A stretch of DNA of 64,000 nt from Symbiodinium natans (GCA_905221605.1 CAJNDS010000659.1:1-64000), one strand, 5' to 3'. Numbered from the stretch's first letter, positions 29,501 through 38,114 are shown. Translations and numbers: made by a program. The notes: generated from the sequence alone by a model not told the origin.

Positions 29501-29689
29501 ATCCCTATTGGGATTCATACCCACATTGGGGCTTTCTGCAACCAAGGCCTCTTCCAGATGTTCTTCAGCGTCGGGAATCACCTCTTCCAACACCGCTCTT
29601 TCACCCAGAGACTCAGCTGCACCATTTCCAGCTCCACCATCTTGTCCACCATCCGAGGCAAGTTGGAGCCATCGCTTCGGAGAAGGCAT
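26504..29689 (-). CDS. ORF1: WW - S1 - CCCH protein of LTR element
   Basis: I place the start at ATG 29689 (MPSPKRW), giving 1061 residues; the open frame extends into the LTR but the LTR is not in frame in the second copy. A WW-like domain lies at about residues 215-247 (WELHLHEDGRQYYYCLDT…KWTLP). A long acidic, low-complexity region follows. An S1-like RNA-binding fold lies near 666-733 (GDEIMGLVRCINGYGAFLDHG). A Trp-rich segment, a conserved helical region and a CCCH finger near 970-990 (CX7CX5CX3H) follow. Relative to the plus-strand copy it lacks about 110 bp carrying a second CCCH finger, and the resulting frameshift produces the stop at 26504. The deletion lies between short GGCAAA repeats. 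Confidence 0.75.
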   Translation of the reverse strand: MPSPKRWLQLASDGGQDGGAGNGAAESLGERAVLEEVIPDAEEHLEEALVAESPNVGMNPNRDMVSNAEAEGRAVSVPPKPGEKRNWDATGGIDREMEVTVLRVLHKHGYQPSSSTSGRMVDQESQTDLIGEVLQATRRPLNKIKKGPSSSSQGGGSGHKQKGADGFEAAPAAEYAMGEEEILQMEAERLRQLSEEEDEMRQVSERDGFRKDEHLIQACDGTMWELHLHEDGRQYYYCLDTHETKWTLPVVGEKVKSDEVVGSPLGNELEMEAALDSSSSTPKTESTRAFQGSVNSLGEKDFSCTIRDSGPRADGDAPTSGSPDEEGIPGNQANIAGAQHLDREETEALSEGGAAMELVDPEEKMPNEVIGTVSAAEERVVDVVPVVQEGGPGDSEDGEKKLCVTTEEVSSFGAKNSAIQGEKEASGIAGDTDDLKNEAWSANDARVDAPDITWSAKEARVEVHVVVRSTGDCNNGAQVSAAADDGGSQVDALVQPEVSSEERNDKGYTGANEAAVVNDGGNSPLEAMEPKEPAVEESVPAVDDRLNCPAVEEDLPAAEGETKDSNDGSTPMKGEALPSGSSPEVDTERTTADEAKPLAEKKGGPEIQEHKKDELVGLVEQDEQCDPKVKTKDAPGADDTEMVSEERVKKVPRAGALESPGPHCYQEGDEIMGLVRCINGYGAFLDHGDMNVLIPAEGNNAYQFKFGDTVNGTVKRVEDDGTIILDTFLVLEEDVEDSSSTLRKWKPSGWSTWWTDSWYAGQWYQDSNGQWDWKQEEEQSDEELVVQELSSEERKERQLYGEKIYKALLENGNEEEAYVGKITGMLLGRPMEDLQECVADQAFLNAEARRAYGILQNDGWKPDGTESTGLGKLTTFSRKQYHNALFELACRKRRFSRPVVGEAVATVLNQGEDEFWNALWLDTKLFLQELDGAVQSMSKRENKPMEAYMDPDQYKKAYMTPKTVLSPGYSKLCRFFNKGRCRNGDGCPYEHRRYGEGWPEGGSTDPKNSQEADDEDGNIGDPPTEEGTVDEAQQEREDLAFRAKYNFGKAAKLGTMLPGSH

Positions 29690-29743
29690 TGCTTCTTGAT
29701 CCCAAAACCTTGAAAGAACACTTAACCGCAGGGAACCTAATTT

Positions 29744-29755
29744 GGGCTCATAACC
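29744..29755 (-). other. Primer binding site for initiator-tRNA-Met anticodon arm
   Basis: Directly after the 5' LTR, sense reads GGTTATGAGCCC, the complement of GGGCUCAUAACC. That is the initiator methionine tRNA anticodon stem-loop with its CAU anticodon and the diagnostic three G-C pairs. Copia of Drosophila and Ty5 of yeast prime from this half-tRNA. The second copy has the same 12 bases at 58006-58017. Confidence 0.75.
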
Positions 29756-30042
29756 TACGGGGGGACAACCAAGGAAGGAAATCAACTCCCCTAATCGCCC
29801 TGAACTTATATTTCCCAGATCGAACCAAGAAACAACCAAGAACACGGATAAGAGCAACCCAGGGGGGAAGGAAAGGGGGAAGGAACCCACACCCTTACCA
29901 AACCCTAAGAACCCAGGCACTTCTTTTTGAACTTGTGGCTTTCTGTTCAAGCCCATCTTGAGCCAAACATGATTTCCGGGTTCATTAACCCTTCCAACTC
30001 TCAACACTAACTCTTTTCTACAATACCAATTGCAGCTCCGCA
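29756..30042 (-). repeat. 5' LTR (287 bp)
   Basis: Sense starts TGCGGAGCTGC and ends CCCCCCGTA, same length as the 3' LTR. GTTTGGCTCAAG (complement of 29957-29968) lies at LTR positions 75-86. A GTAAGG donor-like site and a CGTAG acceptor at the LTR/PBS border suggest an optional intron. Confidence 0.85.
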
Positions 30043-30096
30043 TAGGGTTTAGTTTAGGGTTTAGGGTTTAGGGTTTAGGGTTTAGGGTTTAGGGAA
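30043..30096 (+). repeat. Interstitial (TTTAGGG)n array
   Basis: About seven G-strand units directly abut the 5' LTR of the minus-strand element and are its insertion target. Confidence 0.95.
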
Positions 30097-31217
30097 ACCC
30101 TATTCCAATCATTCGGATTAGGGCCCCAGCCGATTGCCTTGCCACCGCTGCGAGTCTTCTGCACTGATGCACCAGAACTCGAAGGTCGGGCGCCTCTTAT
30201 CCCAGATGAAAAACATGGGGAGTTTCCGAAAATTAGGGGTGCCCTTTTTTTTTGGGTCCTTATAATAAGGATCCTACTATTTCGGGTATTATATTAGGGT
30301 CCGCTATTTTCGGAAACTCCCACATAGTAACAAGGGTCGAGATGTATTGGGTATTATTTCAGAGGATCCTTCATTGTGATGCTAGAAATGTACCACGAAG
30401 CTCTATTGCTTCCGCTAGGCCCCACCCGTTTCAATCAGGAAGCCTAAACAGCTGGACGAAGAAGTTGATCAAGGTGTAAACCCGTTGTACCAGATCTGCC
30501 TCATGCGAGGGCCTCCATAATTAGAATAAGGCGCTGAGGTCTATTATATTAGATGGTGAACACCTGTACCGGTGGCTGGGGCTCCGATTTGCCTCTTTGT
30601 CGCGGTCTGGCTTGCAAAGGCGACTGGCAAACGTATTCGAGAGAGGCGCTTTGCCTCCGTTCGGGCTTTTATTCATAGCTGGGAATTCTCTGGAATGCCT
30701 GCAAGTCTCGGTTCCAAACCCTAACCCTTGTACAGTAGTAAACCCCAAAAAGGTGAAAACCGGATTAGGGACAACTAGTGCTGAGATTCCCCATGTATTA
30801 CTGTTTGAGGCTACTGGGCTTCCAACTTTTGTGCTTCTGCTGTAAGCCCTTAAACCCTACCTGGACCCTGAAGAACCTACTTTGTAAGGACTTATATAAG
30901 GAAAACCCTAATAAGCAGCCCTAAACGGTAGGTTCTTCAGGGACCAGGTAACCCTTAAACCTTGAATCCTAAACCTAAAAAGAATATACGGTTTTGGAGT
31001 ACAATTATACTATAGCCTTCCCCAAAGCATAATAGTAATTCCTATTATGGAAACCCTACATTCTACCATATAGGCACTTTGGACCCTTAGGGAAACCCTT
31101 TCTTAGGGAATTCGAAGCTTCGCCAGGGCGGAACTGGAGAAGGCGCTTCAACTTTGGCAGGGCTCGAGCTTTAGAGCTTTAGCCGCCCTTACCCTAACCT
31201 GGACCCCAAAAGTATGT
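30097..31217. other. Gene-free tract with two foldback elements
   Basis: No gene is supported. Inverted repeats at 30213-30325 share GGGAGTTTCCGAAAAT arms. Those at 30858-30950 have 23-nt arms, TACCTGGACCCTGAAGAACC at the left and its near-complement at the right. Both look like small MITE-type hairpins without coding capacity. Confidence 0.65.
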
Positions 31218-31502
31218 GATGCTCTGGGGAATGGCACGGACTGGCAGCATGTACGGAATCATCGTGCGGGCATGGATGCTCTGGGGAATCGCACGGACTG
31301 GCAACATGTAGGGAATCATCGTGCGGGCATGGATGCTCTGGGGAATCGCACGGACTGGCAACATGTACGGAATCATCGTGCAGGCATGGATGCTCTGGGG
31401 AATCGCACGGACTGGCAACATGTACGGAATCATCGTGCGGGCATGGATGCTCTGGGGAATCGCACGGACTGCAACATGTACGGAATCATCGTGTGGGCAT
31501 GG
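31218..31502 (+). repeat. 57-bp minisatellite, five copies
   Basis: Five head-to-tail units of about 57 bp begin GATGCTCTGGGGAATCGCAC and differ by few bases; the last is one base short. The unit length is a multiple of three, so open frames of 19-residue repeats appear on both strands; I do not regard them as proteins. Confidence 0.9.
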
Positions 31503-31911
31503 GCGTGTGGTTTTGCAGGACATCCCAGTAAACGTTCACCCCCCAAGCCGTAAAAGTCAGGAAAACCAGGTACGCTTACTCCGCCGTATGCTATAATCAG
31601 GATAATCCTAGTTTGGGGTATATTCAGGGTACCTCTTTTGGGGGAAATGCCCATTTCCTCATCTTGACTGATTTGGAGACATGTGCAAGAAGAGCCCATG
31701 CTCGCTAGGGGTATGCTATGTGGCGACACGGCAGCACAGGTCAATGCAAGCGCCCACCATCGCGCACTCCAAAGACATAGCCTTCGGGCAAAGTAATTAG
31801 GAAGACCCAAACATTGGGAAGAATCGTCTTGACGGTGCGTACATGCGGTACATGGCTTCATCTGCCGGCAGCATTTTGCTCAAAGCTCAGTCGTGCTCTC
31901 TCTTTTTAGGG

Positions 31912-33714
31912 ATGAAAGGCTGCTTGGCGATCTTGACTGGTGTGGCTGTGTGTGCGGCTGCAACCAAATACGAAGCTGAGGATGCACTGCTCCAGGGGAG
32001 TGCTGTGGTGACCTCCTGCGCAGCCGCATCCGGTGGACAGCAAGTCAAGGATCTGGGCACAGATGGCTCCGCCAGCGGATCTGTGACTTTCATGGTCACG
32101 GTGGCGACAGCTGGCTACTACCGAGTGCTGGTGAGGTACATGTCGGCAGTGGACCGGTCCTCTGAGATTGCAGTGAATGGTGGTGCGCCGGCGATGTATA
32201 GCTTTGCCGTTTCTGGAATTTGGTGCTATGCCGGCGGGGTCACTGCAAGCAAGACAGTGGAACTGCTGTTAGCTGCCGGCACCAACAGCATCAAGCTGAG
32301 CAACCCCTCGAACTGGGCGCCACTAGTTGACTTCATCCAGGTCCCAACGACCCCTGCCGCCTTGCTCACCACGACGACAACCACCAGGCCGCAAGCATCT
32401 TACGAGGCAGAAGATGGCAGCTTAGCGGGCGCAGCCGTGGCGGTGAGTTGCAGCACAGCATCCGGTGGCCAGATGGTAAATGGCCTGCAGCATGGCTCTG
32501 CGAACTCGTTGCTGCTTACGGTCTCTGCTGCCAGCTCCGGCATCCATTACATGACCGTGCACTATTTCAGCAAGACTGAGCGGAATCTGGTGGTCGCTGT
32601 GGACGGACGTGCCAGGACGATCAAGATGCCCCCAAGTGGCAATTGGTGCTTTGAGGGTGGTGTCCCAAGCCAGTACTCCATCAATGTCAAGCTCGCCGCA
32701 GGCCTCAACAAGATCAAGTTTGAAGCGCTCCCTGCAGAGAAGGCGCCGATTATAGATGGCATCCTGCTGGAAATGAAAAACCCCAAGAAGGGCCTCATTG
32801 TCGGTAAGGACGTCAGCTTAGAGGATGCTTCCCACTTCGGGGAGTACGTCTCCTGGTACTATCGCTATGATCCCACGGAGCCAAACGAGATGCGTGACTG
32901 GGCCGCGCAGAACAACATCGAGTATGTGCCCATGATTGGTTACGGTGGGATGACCTTGCTGAATGGCACGAGGTGTACTTTGCTTGCCCGTGCCGTGGGT
33001 CCGGCTAGAAATGTCTGCAGCTATCAGGACGTTCTGAACACTGTGGCTTCGAACGACATGAGCCGCGTAAAGTACATCTTTGGCACCAACGAGCCTTGGA
33101 ATCCCAATGATGCCAACATCACAGTTCCGGAGGGTGTGCACATTTGGACGACCTACACACAGCCAGTGGCGCAACAGCTTGGGTTGATGCTTTTGTCGCC
33201 GAACGTGGGCCGGAGCACCAGACAGTTGGATTGGATTGAAAAGTTTCTGAAGCTTTGCTTTGACACTGTGGGCTGCGATGTGGACCTGATCCGAGGGGTC
33301 ATGGTGCACGAGTACAAATGCAAGGAGAGCTACTGGATCAGCAACTACGATGGCAACGGCTTCTTCTTCAAAGACTTGGGAAGCCGTATGGGCCGCTATG
33401 GAGGAAAGGATTGGGCATCTTGGCTTGAAGCGCAGGAGGTCTGGGTCACCGAGACGAACTGCTTTTGGGAGACCACGCAGCCGCACCCGAGCAACGTTCA
33501 GCAGTGCAAGGCAGTGACCAACCAGCGCACGTCCAGCCATGGAATCGGGTCGCTGCAGTGGATGGAGAAGAGCAGCAGAATCAATCGCTACGCCTGGTGG
33601 ACCACCGTGAACAAGAACCCTTCCAAGACCCAGCTCCTGGTGGACTACGCAACAAAAGAGTTGAACCCGACTGGCTTTGCATACATGAACCCTGTGTCCG
33701 CCACTTCTTGCTGA
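31912..33714 (+). CDS. Secreted GH128-like glycoside hydrolase with two CBM35/CBM6-like domains
   Basis: Start chosen at ATG 31912, two bases after a strong acceptor (CTCTCTCTTTTTAG at 31896-31909) suitable for spliced-leader trans-splicing; 600 residues follow. Residues 1-17 (MKGCLAILTGVAVCAAA) are a signal peptide. Two related carbohydrate-binding domains start at YEAED near residues 20 and 163, joined by a Thr-rich linker. From ~300 the Asl1/GH128-type barrel follows: VSWYYRYDP, YVPMIGYGG, FGTNEPW with the likely acid/base Glu394, HEYKC, and VWVTETNCF with the likely nucleophile Glu514. The family cleaves beta-1,3-glucans, fitting turnover of wall or storage glucan. The exact substrate is inferred. 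No introns are seen within it. Confidence 0.82.
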   Translation: MKGCLAILTGVAVCAAATKYEAEDALLQGSAVVTSCAAASGGQQVKDLGTDGSASGSVTFMVTVATAGYYRVLVRYMSAVDRSSEIAVNGGAPAMYSFAVSGIWCYAGGVTASKTVELLLAAGTNSIKLSNPSNWAPLVDFIQVPTTPAALLTTTTTTRPQASYEAEDGSLAGAAVAVSCSTASGGQMVNGLQHGSANSLLLTVSAASSGIHYMTVHYFSKTERNLVVAVDGRARTIKMPPSGNWCFEGGVPSQYSINVKLAAGLNKIKFEALPAEKAPIIDGILLEMKNPKKGLIVGKDVSLEDASHFGEYVSWYYRYDPTEPNEMRDWAAQNNIEYVPMIGYGGMTLLNGTRCTLLARAVGPARNVCSYQDVLNTVASNDMSRVKYIFGTNEPWNPNDANITVPEGVHIWTTYTQPVAQQLGLMLLSPNVGRSTRQLDWIEKFLKLCFDTVGCDVDLIRGVMVHEYKCKESYWISNYDGNGFFFKDLGSRMGRYGGKDWASWLEAQEVWVTETNCFWETTQPHPSNVQQCKAVTNQRTSSHGIGSLQWMEKSSRINRYAWWTTVNKNPSKTQLLVDYATKELNPTGFAYMNPVSATSC

Positions 33715-34528
33715 GCAAGGTTTTGGCAGTTTCGGCACTGCACTGCATCTTTGTACAGGCTGAGGAAATGCAAAAGGCGTCCGACATTGGCTTTAAATAA
33801 GCTCGGCTGGTGTGCCCCACTTGCGGATGCCTCGCTGAGGCCTTAGCTCCACGATGCAAGGAGCGCTGTGGCAGAGTCGCAAAAGCTGCAGAGAAAAACA
33901 TCGGAACGAGCAGTGTTTTGATTGGTTTGCTGATGCTGGCCGTGGCGGTGATGTCTGTTGATGTTGGCGGTGTGCCTGGCCATGCGATTGCGGCCAGTGC
34001 GTTTGCGGACACGCATGACTATGGTACCCTGTCATCCCGGGGGCCTCAGCAATCTTAACGCCTTGGTCTTCAAGCACCAGCAAGAAGCAAACTGCAGTTT
34101 CAGGATTAATGTGTTGTAGAAATTGGGCAATTTTAAATTAAAAGCTCTCATTGGCCCTCATGTTTTCCTCGCTCCTCAGCAACGTGGCTCCTTAGTGATC
34201 AGACCCCGGGGGCGCTCACCTTGTGCCTGCGCTGCATGGCCCAGGAGGCAATCTTTGGGTTGAGGGATCCATGGTTTAGGGTTTAGGGTTTAGGGTCTAG
34301 GGCCTAGGATGAGGCTGCCTTCGGCGTGGTGGCATAGGTGTGATAGGACTTGAGTGGGAGGTCCTAGGAGTTATTCCTTTTTGCCTTGCGCGCAGGTGGA
34401 ATCTGCCAATGAAGCTCTTGAAGATGTAGCAGAGCTGCGAGGATCGTCCGATGCTCGGTTCTTGAGTCGACGACATGGGCTTTGACCCCCAAACCCTCAG
34501 CTTCGAATCTCCCCTAAGACCTCAGCCC
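33715..34528. other. 3' flank of the glycanase gene; no gene seen
   Basis: A short Ala-rich open frame at 33810-34058 lacks any domain. A brief (TTTAGGG)n block lies at 34272-34302. Confidence 0.6.
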
Positions 34529-34672
34529 TAAAACCCTAAACCCTAAAACGCTACACCCTAAAACCCTAAACCCTAAACCCTATAAACCCTATAAACCCTA
34601 ACAGCCTAACACCCTAACACCCTAAACCCTAAACCCTAAACCCTAAACCCTAGACCCTAGACCCTAAACCCG
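34529..34672 (-). repeat. Interstitial (CCCTAAA)n array, degenerate
   Basis: C-strand telomere-like units with variants such as CCCTATAAA and CCCTAACA. It starts the repeat-rich domain after the glycanase gene. Confidence 0.9.
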
Positions 34673-34995
34673 CCCGCCACCCCACTCTCTTGTCTTTTGG
34701 GGTAGGCGGGCGCTGGTCGAGCGCTCAGTGAGACCCTGCGAGGGAGCCCCAGGCGGGCGACTGAGCTGGCCTCAAGGCTGGCTTACCCTCCAGGCAGGCA
34801 CAGGCCGAGTCAGCAGTTGTCACTGTATTATATTATATTACCCTAAACCCCAAGCTGTCCGCGCACATGGTAGCGTCCTGCATTGGGGGCCCCCCTGGGA
34901 CGGCCCCTTGTCCTGGTCCCTCACCCCCGTCCGTGCGGCTGAGGGGACCAGGGGCCGTTTTGTTGGCAGGCAGGCCAAAAATGCCCTTTTCCTGG

Positions 34996-35448
34996 CTGGC
35001 CCTGGCCCGGCCCTGGCCCTGGCCCTGGCCCTGGCCCTGGCCCTGGCCCTGGCCCTGGCCCTGGCCCTGGCCCTGGCCCTGGCCCTGGCCCTGGCCCTGG
35101 CCCCCTGGCCCTGGCCCTGTCCTGGGTCTGGCCCCCTGGCCCTGGCCCTGGCCCTGGCCCTGGCCCTGGCCCTGGCCCGTTCCCAGCCCTGGCCCTGGCC
35201 CTGGCGCTGGGTCTGCTGACCCTGACCCTGGCCCTGGCGCTGGCCCTCACTGACCCTGGCCCTGGCCCTGGCCCCTGGGTCTGGCTTGGCCCGCCCTGAC
35301 CCTGAATCCCTGGTTCTGGCCCCTGGCCCTGGCCCTGGCCCTGGCCCGACCCTGGCCCTGGCGCTGGCTTTGGCCCCTGGCTCTGGCTTGACCCTGACCC
35401 TGGCCCTGACCCTTGGAGGGGCCTGGCCCTGGCCCTGGCCTCTGGCCT
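34996..35448 (+). repeat. (CCCTGG)n hexanucleotide array
   Basis: CCCTGG repeats are almost pure from 34996 to about 35100 and continue with interruptions to about 35448. The complementary strand has regular GGG runs (CCAGGG), so G-quadruplex and i-motif folding is plausible. Pro-Trp and Gly-Pro/Arg frames across it are repeat by-products. Related fragments continue to about 35,600. Confidence 0.95.
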
Positions 35449-36066
35449 GCGCAAAGCCAAGCTGTCCGCGCACCAGTTTGTGTCCTGTTTCGGGGCGCTC
35501 TCCCTCTCTGGCTTTCGCCCAAGTCCTGCCGTTTGCTGCAACTTTGTGCCTGGTCCTGACCCTGGCCCGGCACCCCACCTTACCCCCTTCGCGCCAAGCC
35601 AAGCTATCCGCCACACCAGCCCTGTTTCCGTGGCGCTCTGCCCAACCCAAGCTGTTCACTGTGTGTTCTTCCTGGCTGGAGCCCCTTCGCGCCAACCAAG
35701 CCTCGCTGCCTTTCTCTGTTCCTGGCCCGTCCCTTAGCCCTTCACGGACCCTGCCTCGTTTCCGTCTGCTGCAGCTTTGCGCCTGGTCCACGCACCTTGT
35801 GGAAATCCCCAAAAAGGGCGTGAGTGCTGACTCATGTGATGCTTTGTAAAAAAATAAAAAGTCTTAACTCCTTGAGAGTTGTAAGTGGGCGGTCTTGGGG
35901 TGGGTAGGTCTGCAGACTACCGCGCGCTCCCAAAGCGCGCTCCCGTTTGGCACGCCCTAAACCCTAAACCCTATAGACCCTACCTAAGCCGTGGTTGGCG
36001 CCAAGGCACCGCCTCCCGCGCCACCTGCGGCTCTACCAGCCGCTGCCGCTCCCAGGCCTAGTCCTC
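35449..36066. other. No gene seen; short (CCCTAAA)n block at 35955-35975
   Basis: Nothing convincing on either strand; sequence near 35,450-35,830 has partial duplication of CAAGCTGTCCGCGCAC found at 34,852 and 35,458. Confidence 0.5.
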
Positions 36067-36350
36067 TGAGGGTTTAGGGTTTAGGGTTTAGGGTTTAGGG
36101 TTTAGGGTTTGGGGTTTAGGGTTTGGGGGTTTGGGGTTTGGGGGTTTGGGGTTTGGGGGTTTAGGAGGGGGGTTTAGGGTTCAGGATTTTTAGGATTTTG
36201 GGGGGTTTTTGGGGTTTAGGGGTTTGGGGGTTGAGAAGGGGGGGTTAGGGTTTGGGGCTTAGGGGTTTAGGCTTTAGGGGTTTGGGGGTTTAGGAGGGTT
36301 TGGGTGTTTCAGGTTCTCTAGGGGTTTTGGGGTGAGGGGGGTTTAGGACT
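36067..36350 (+). repeat. (TTTAGGG)n array decaying to GGGTTTGGGG variants
   Basis: Regular G-strand units to about 36115, then GTTTGGGG and GTTTAGGGG variants. Confidence 0.9.
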
Positions 36351-36473
36351 CTAGGGTTGGGGGGCCAGGGGGTCCAGGGGTCTTGCCTGTTGCACGACCC
36401 AAGCCCGAAACCCCAAACTCCCGGAAGCAGCCTTTCAAACCCCAAACCGACATTCCCCCCCTCCCCCCCCGCT

Positions 36474-36596
36474 CCTAAACCCCAAACCCTAAACCCCTAG
36501 ACCCCTAAACCCCTAGACCCCTAAACCCTGAACCCCTGAACCCCTGAACTCCTGAACCCCTGAACCCCTGAACCCCTAAACCCTAAACCGTAACCC
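36474..36596 (-). repeat. C-strand telomere-like array with CCCCTGAA variants
   Basis: Ends 15 nt before the acceptor-like CAG of the exon candidate at 36612. Confidence 0.9.
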
Positions 36597-36611
36597 ACGC
36601 GTTAGGCCCAG

Positions 36612-36702
36612 TGGTTTTTGAGCAGTTTGAGCCCGCGGATGACGTCGGGTCCAGCATCGGTGCCGCGTCCGCCGGAGACCTAGTGGCCAGCAATCCTGAA
36701 GG
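36612..36702 (+). CDS. Exon candidate of unidentified host gene
   Basis: After GGCCCAG the sequence reads VFEQFEPADDVGSSIGAASA and continues GDLVASNPEG before a GT dinucleotide. Composition and third-position bias look coding, unlike the surrounding repeats. C-strand arrays lie on both sides. Protein identity unknown. Confidence 0.4.
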
Positions 36703-36743
36703 GTGTTGCAGCTGAACCCCAACCCAAGATGCCCCCAACTCTA

Positions 36744-37056
36744 AACCCTAAACCCTAAACCCTAAACCCTAAACCCTAAACCCTTAACCCTTAACCCTGA
36801 ACCCTTAACCCTGAACCCTGAAACCCTAAACCCAAACCCTAAACCCTAATCCTAAACCCTAAACCCTAAACCCTAAATCCTAAAACCCTAAACCCTAAAC
36901 CCTAAACCTTAAACCCTAAACCCTTAAACCCTAACCCTTTCCCTAAACCCTAAACCCTAAACCCTTTCTCCTATTCCCTAAACCCTAAAACCCTAAAACC
37001 CTAAACCCTAAACCCTAAAACCCTAAACCCTAGACCCTAAACCCTGAGCCCTGAAT
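36744..37056 (-). repeat. Long (CCCTAAA)n array
   Basis: About 45 units with single-base variants (CCCTTAA, CCCTGAA, CCTAAA); ends shortly before the exon candidate at 37091. Confidence 0.92.
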
Positions 37057-37090
37057 CCCAAACCCCAAGCTTGCCCCAATCTCCTCGGAG

Positions 37091-37160
37091 GCGCTCTTCT
37101 GGGACTCGCTGTCTGAAGATGAAGATAGCAACCAGTGGTCCGTGGATGATTTCACGGAGT
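37091..37160 (+). CDS. Exon candidate ending in a duplicated GATTTCACGGAGT
   Basis: Reads ALFWDSLSEDEDSNQWSVDD then FTE. The last 13 bases (37148-37160) recur at 37264-37276 after a G-strand array, where the reading continues DFTEFLKVIADM. The duplicated 13-mer around a repeat-filled gap is like the target duplication of an inserted intron. Protein identity unknown. Confidence 0.45.
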
Positions 37161-37205
37161 GCGCCCCCTTTTCTCTCGTAGGCTAACCTTTGGGTGCGAG
37201 GACTG

Positions 37206-37264
37206 GGTTTAGGGTTTAGGGTTTAGGGTTTAGGGTTTAGGGTTTAGGGTTTAGGGTTTAGGGG
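37206..37264 (+). repeat. (TTTAGGG)n array in probable intron
   Basis: Eight near-perfect units between the two GATTTCACGGAGT copies. Confidence 0.93.
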
Positions 37265-37386
37265 ATTTCACGGAGTTCCTAAAAGTTATTGCGGACATGT
37301 AGGAGCTTCGGGCTTCTCTGCAGCTACCCGGAAGAAGCCTCCCCAAAGCCCGACGCTTCGACCATTTTTTTGGTCGATGTCTCTGT

Positions 37387-38010
37387 AAACCCTAAACCCT
37401 AAACCCTAAACCCTAAACCCTAAACCCGAAACCCGAAACCCGAAACCCTAAACCCTAAACCCTAAACCCTAAACCGAAAACCCTAAACCCTAAGTCGAAG
37501 CCCTAAGCCCTAAACCCGAAACCCTAAATCCAGAGTCCGAGGTACACCCTTGACTCACAAGACACCTCCGTGAGCAGCACCCGTGCCTCTGGAAGTGCCA
37601 CGTGGGGTGCCCGGGGAACGTACCATCTGCAGAGCTCAAACGCCGCGCCCAAATGCCCTAGAGGGGTTTCGCAGAGACGTCCGCGTCAGGAATGGATCAT
37701 CCTCAAAAAGCATTGGTTTCGGCCTGTTAAGATGTCACCCTCCTTCGGCATCTCTGCAAGCTGGTCCCTAAACCCTAAACCCTAAACCCTAAACCCTAAA
37801 CCCTAAACCCTAAACCCTAAACCCTAAACCCTAAACCCTAAACCCTAAACCCTAAACCCTAAGCCCTAAGCCCTAAGCCCTAAGCCCTAAGCCCTAAGCC
37901 CTAAGCCCTAAGCCCTAAGCCCCAAGCCCTACCCTAAACCCTAAACCCTAAACCGCTAAACCCTAAACCCTCAACCCTAAACCTTAAACCCTCAACCCTA
38001 AACCCTGAAC
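37387..38010 (-). repeat. C-strand arrays with CCCTAAG and CCCGAAA variants
   Basis: Arrays at 37387-37530 and 37766-38010 surround a 235-bp non-repeat island. The block 37857-37922 is homogenised to CCCTAAG, about nine units, showing local spread of a variant. Confidence 0.92.
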
Positions 38011-38114
38011 CTCCCGTGCCGGAACAGCCCCCGCCCAAACTCAGGGCTCTGATCTGCCCAGGACAGGAGGCAACTCCCGGGCTCGGCCCGTGGCACGCAG
38101 TCCTCACCTCAGCT

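Larger units (their letters stand above)
21336..30042 (-). mobile_element. Complete non-autonomous LTR element encoding WW/S1/CCCH protein
   Basis: The unit is 8707 bp on the minus strand, bounded by two 287-bp direct repeats that differ at three positions by eye. In sense order: LTR (30042-29756), a PBS matching the initiator-tRNA-Met anticodon arm (29755-29744), ORF1 (29689-26504), ORF2 (26411-21993), ~360 nt of 3' UTR, a purine tract (21634-21623) and LTR (21622-21336). TAGGG flanks both sides within telomere-like repeats. The LTR reads TGCGG…CCGTA in sense. No protease, integrase, RT or RNase H motif was found, so enzymes must come from elsewhere. A second copy lies inverted at 57719-64000. 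High LTR identity implies a fairly recent insertion. Confidence 0.8.

Noticed and set aside
29690-30043. N-terminal 118-residue extension of the minus-strand ORF1
   Set aside because: It reads through the PBS and LTR. The second copy's LTR is out of frame with its ORF, so the extension is probably not protein.
31194-31596. Proteins with 19-residue repeats across the minisatellite
   Set aside because: Open on both strands only because the unit is 57 bp; no start context or flanking coding sequence.
34728-35849. Several long Pro-Trp and Gly-Pro/Arg-rich frames on both strands
   Set aside because: All arise from the CCCTGG array and its decayed copies; none has a domain or start context.
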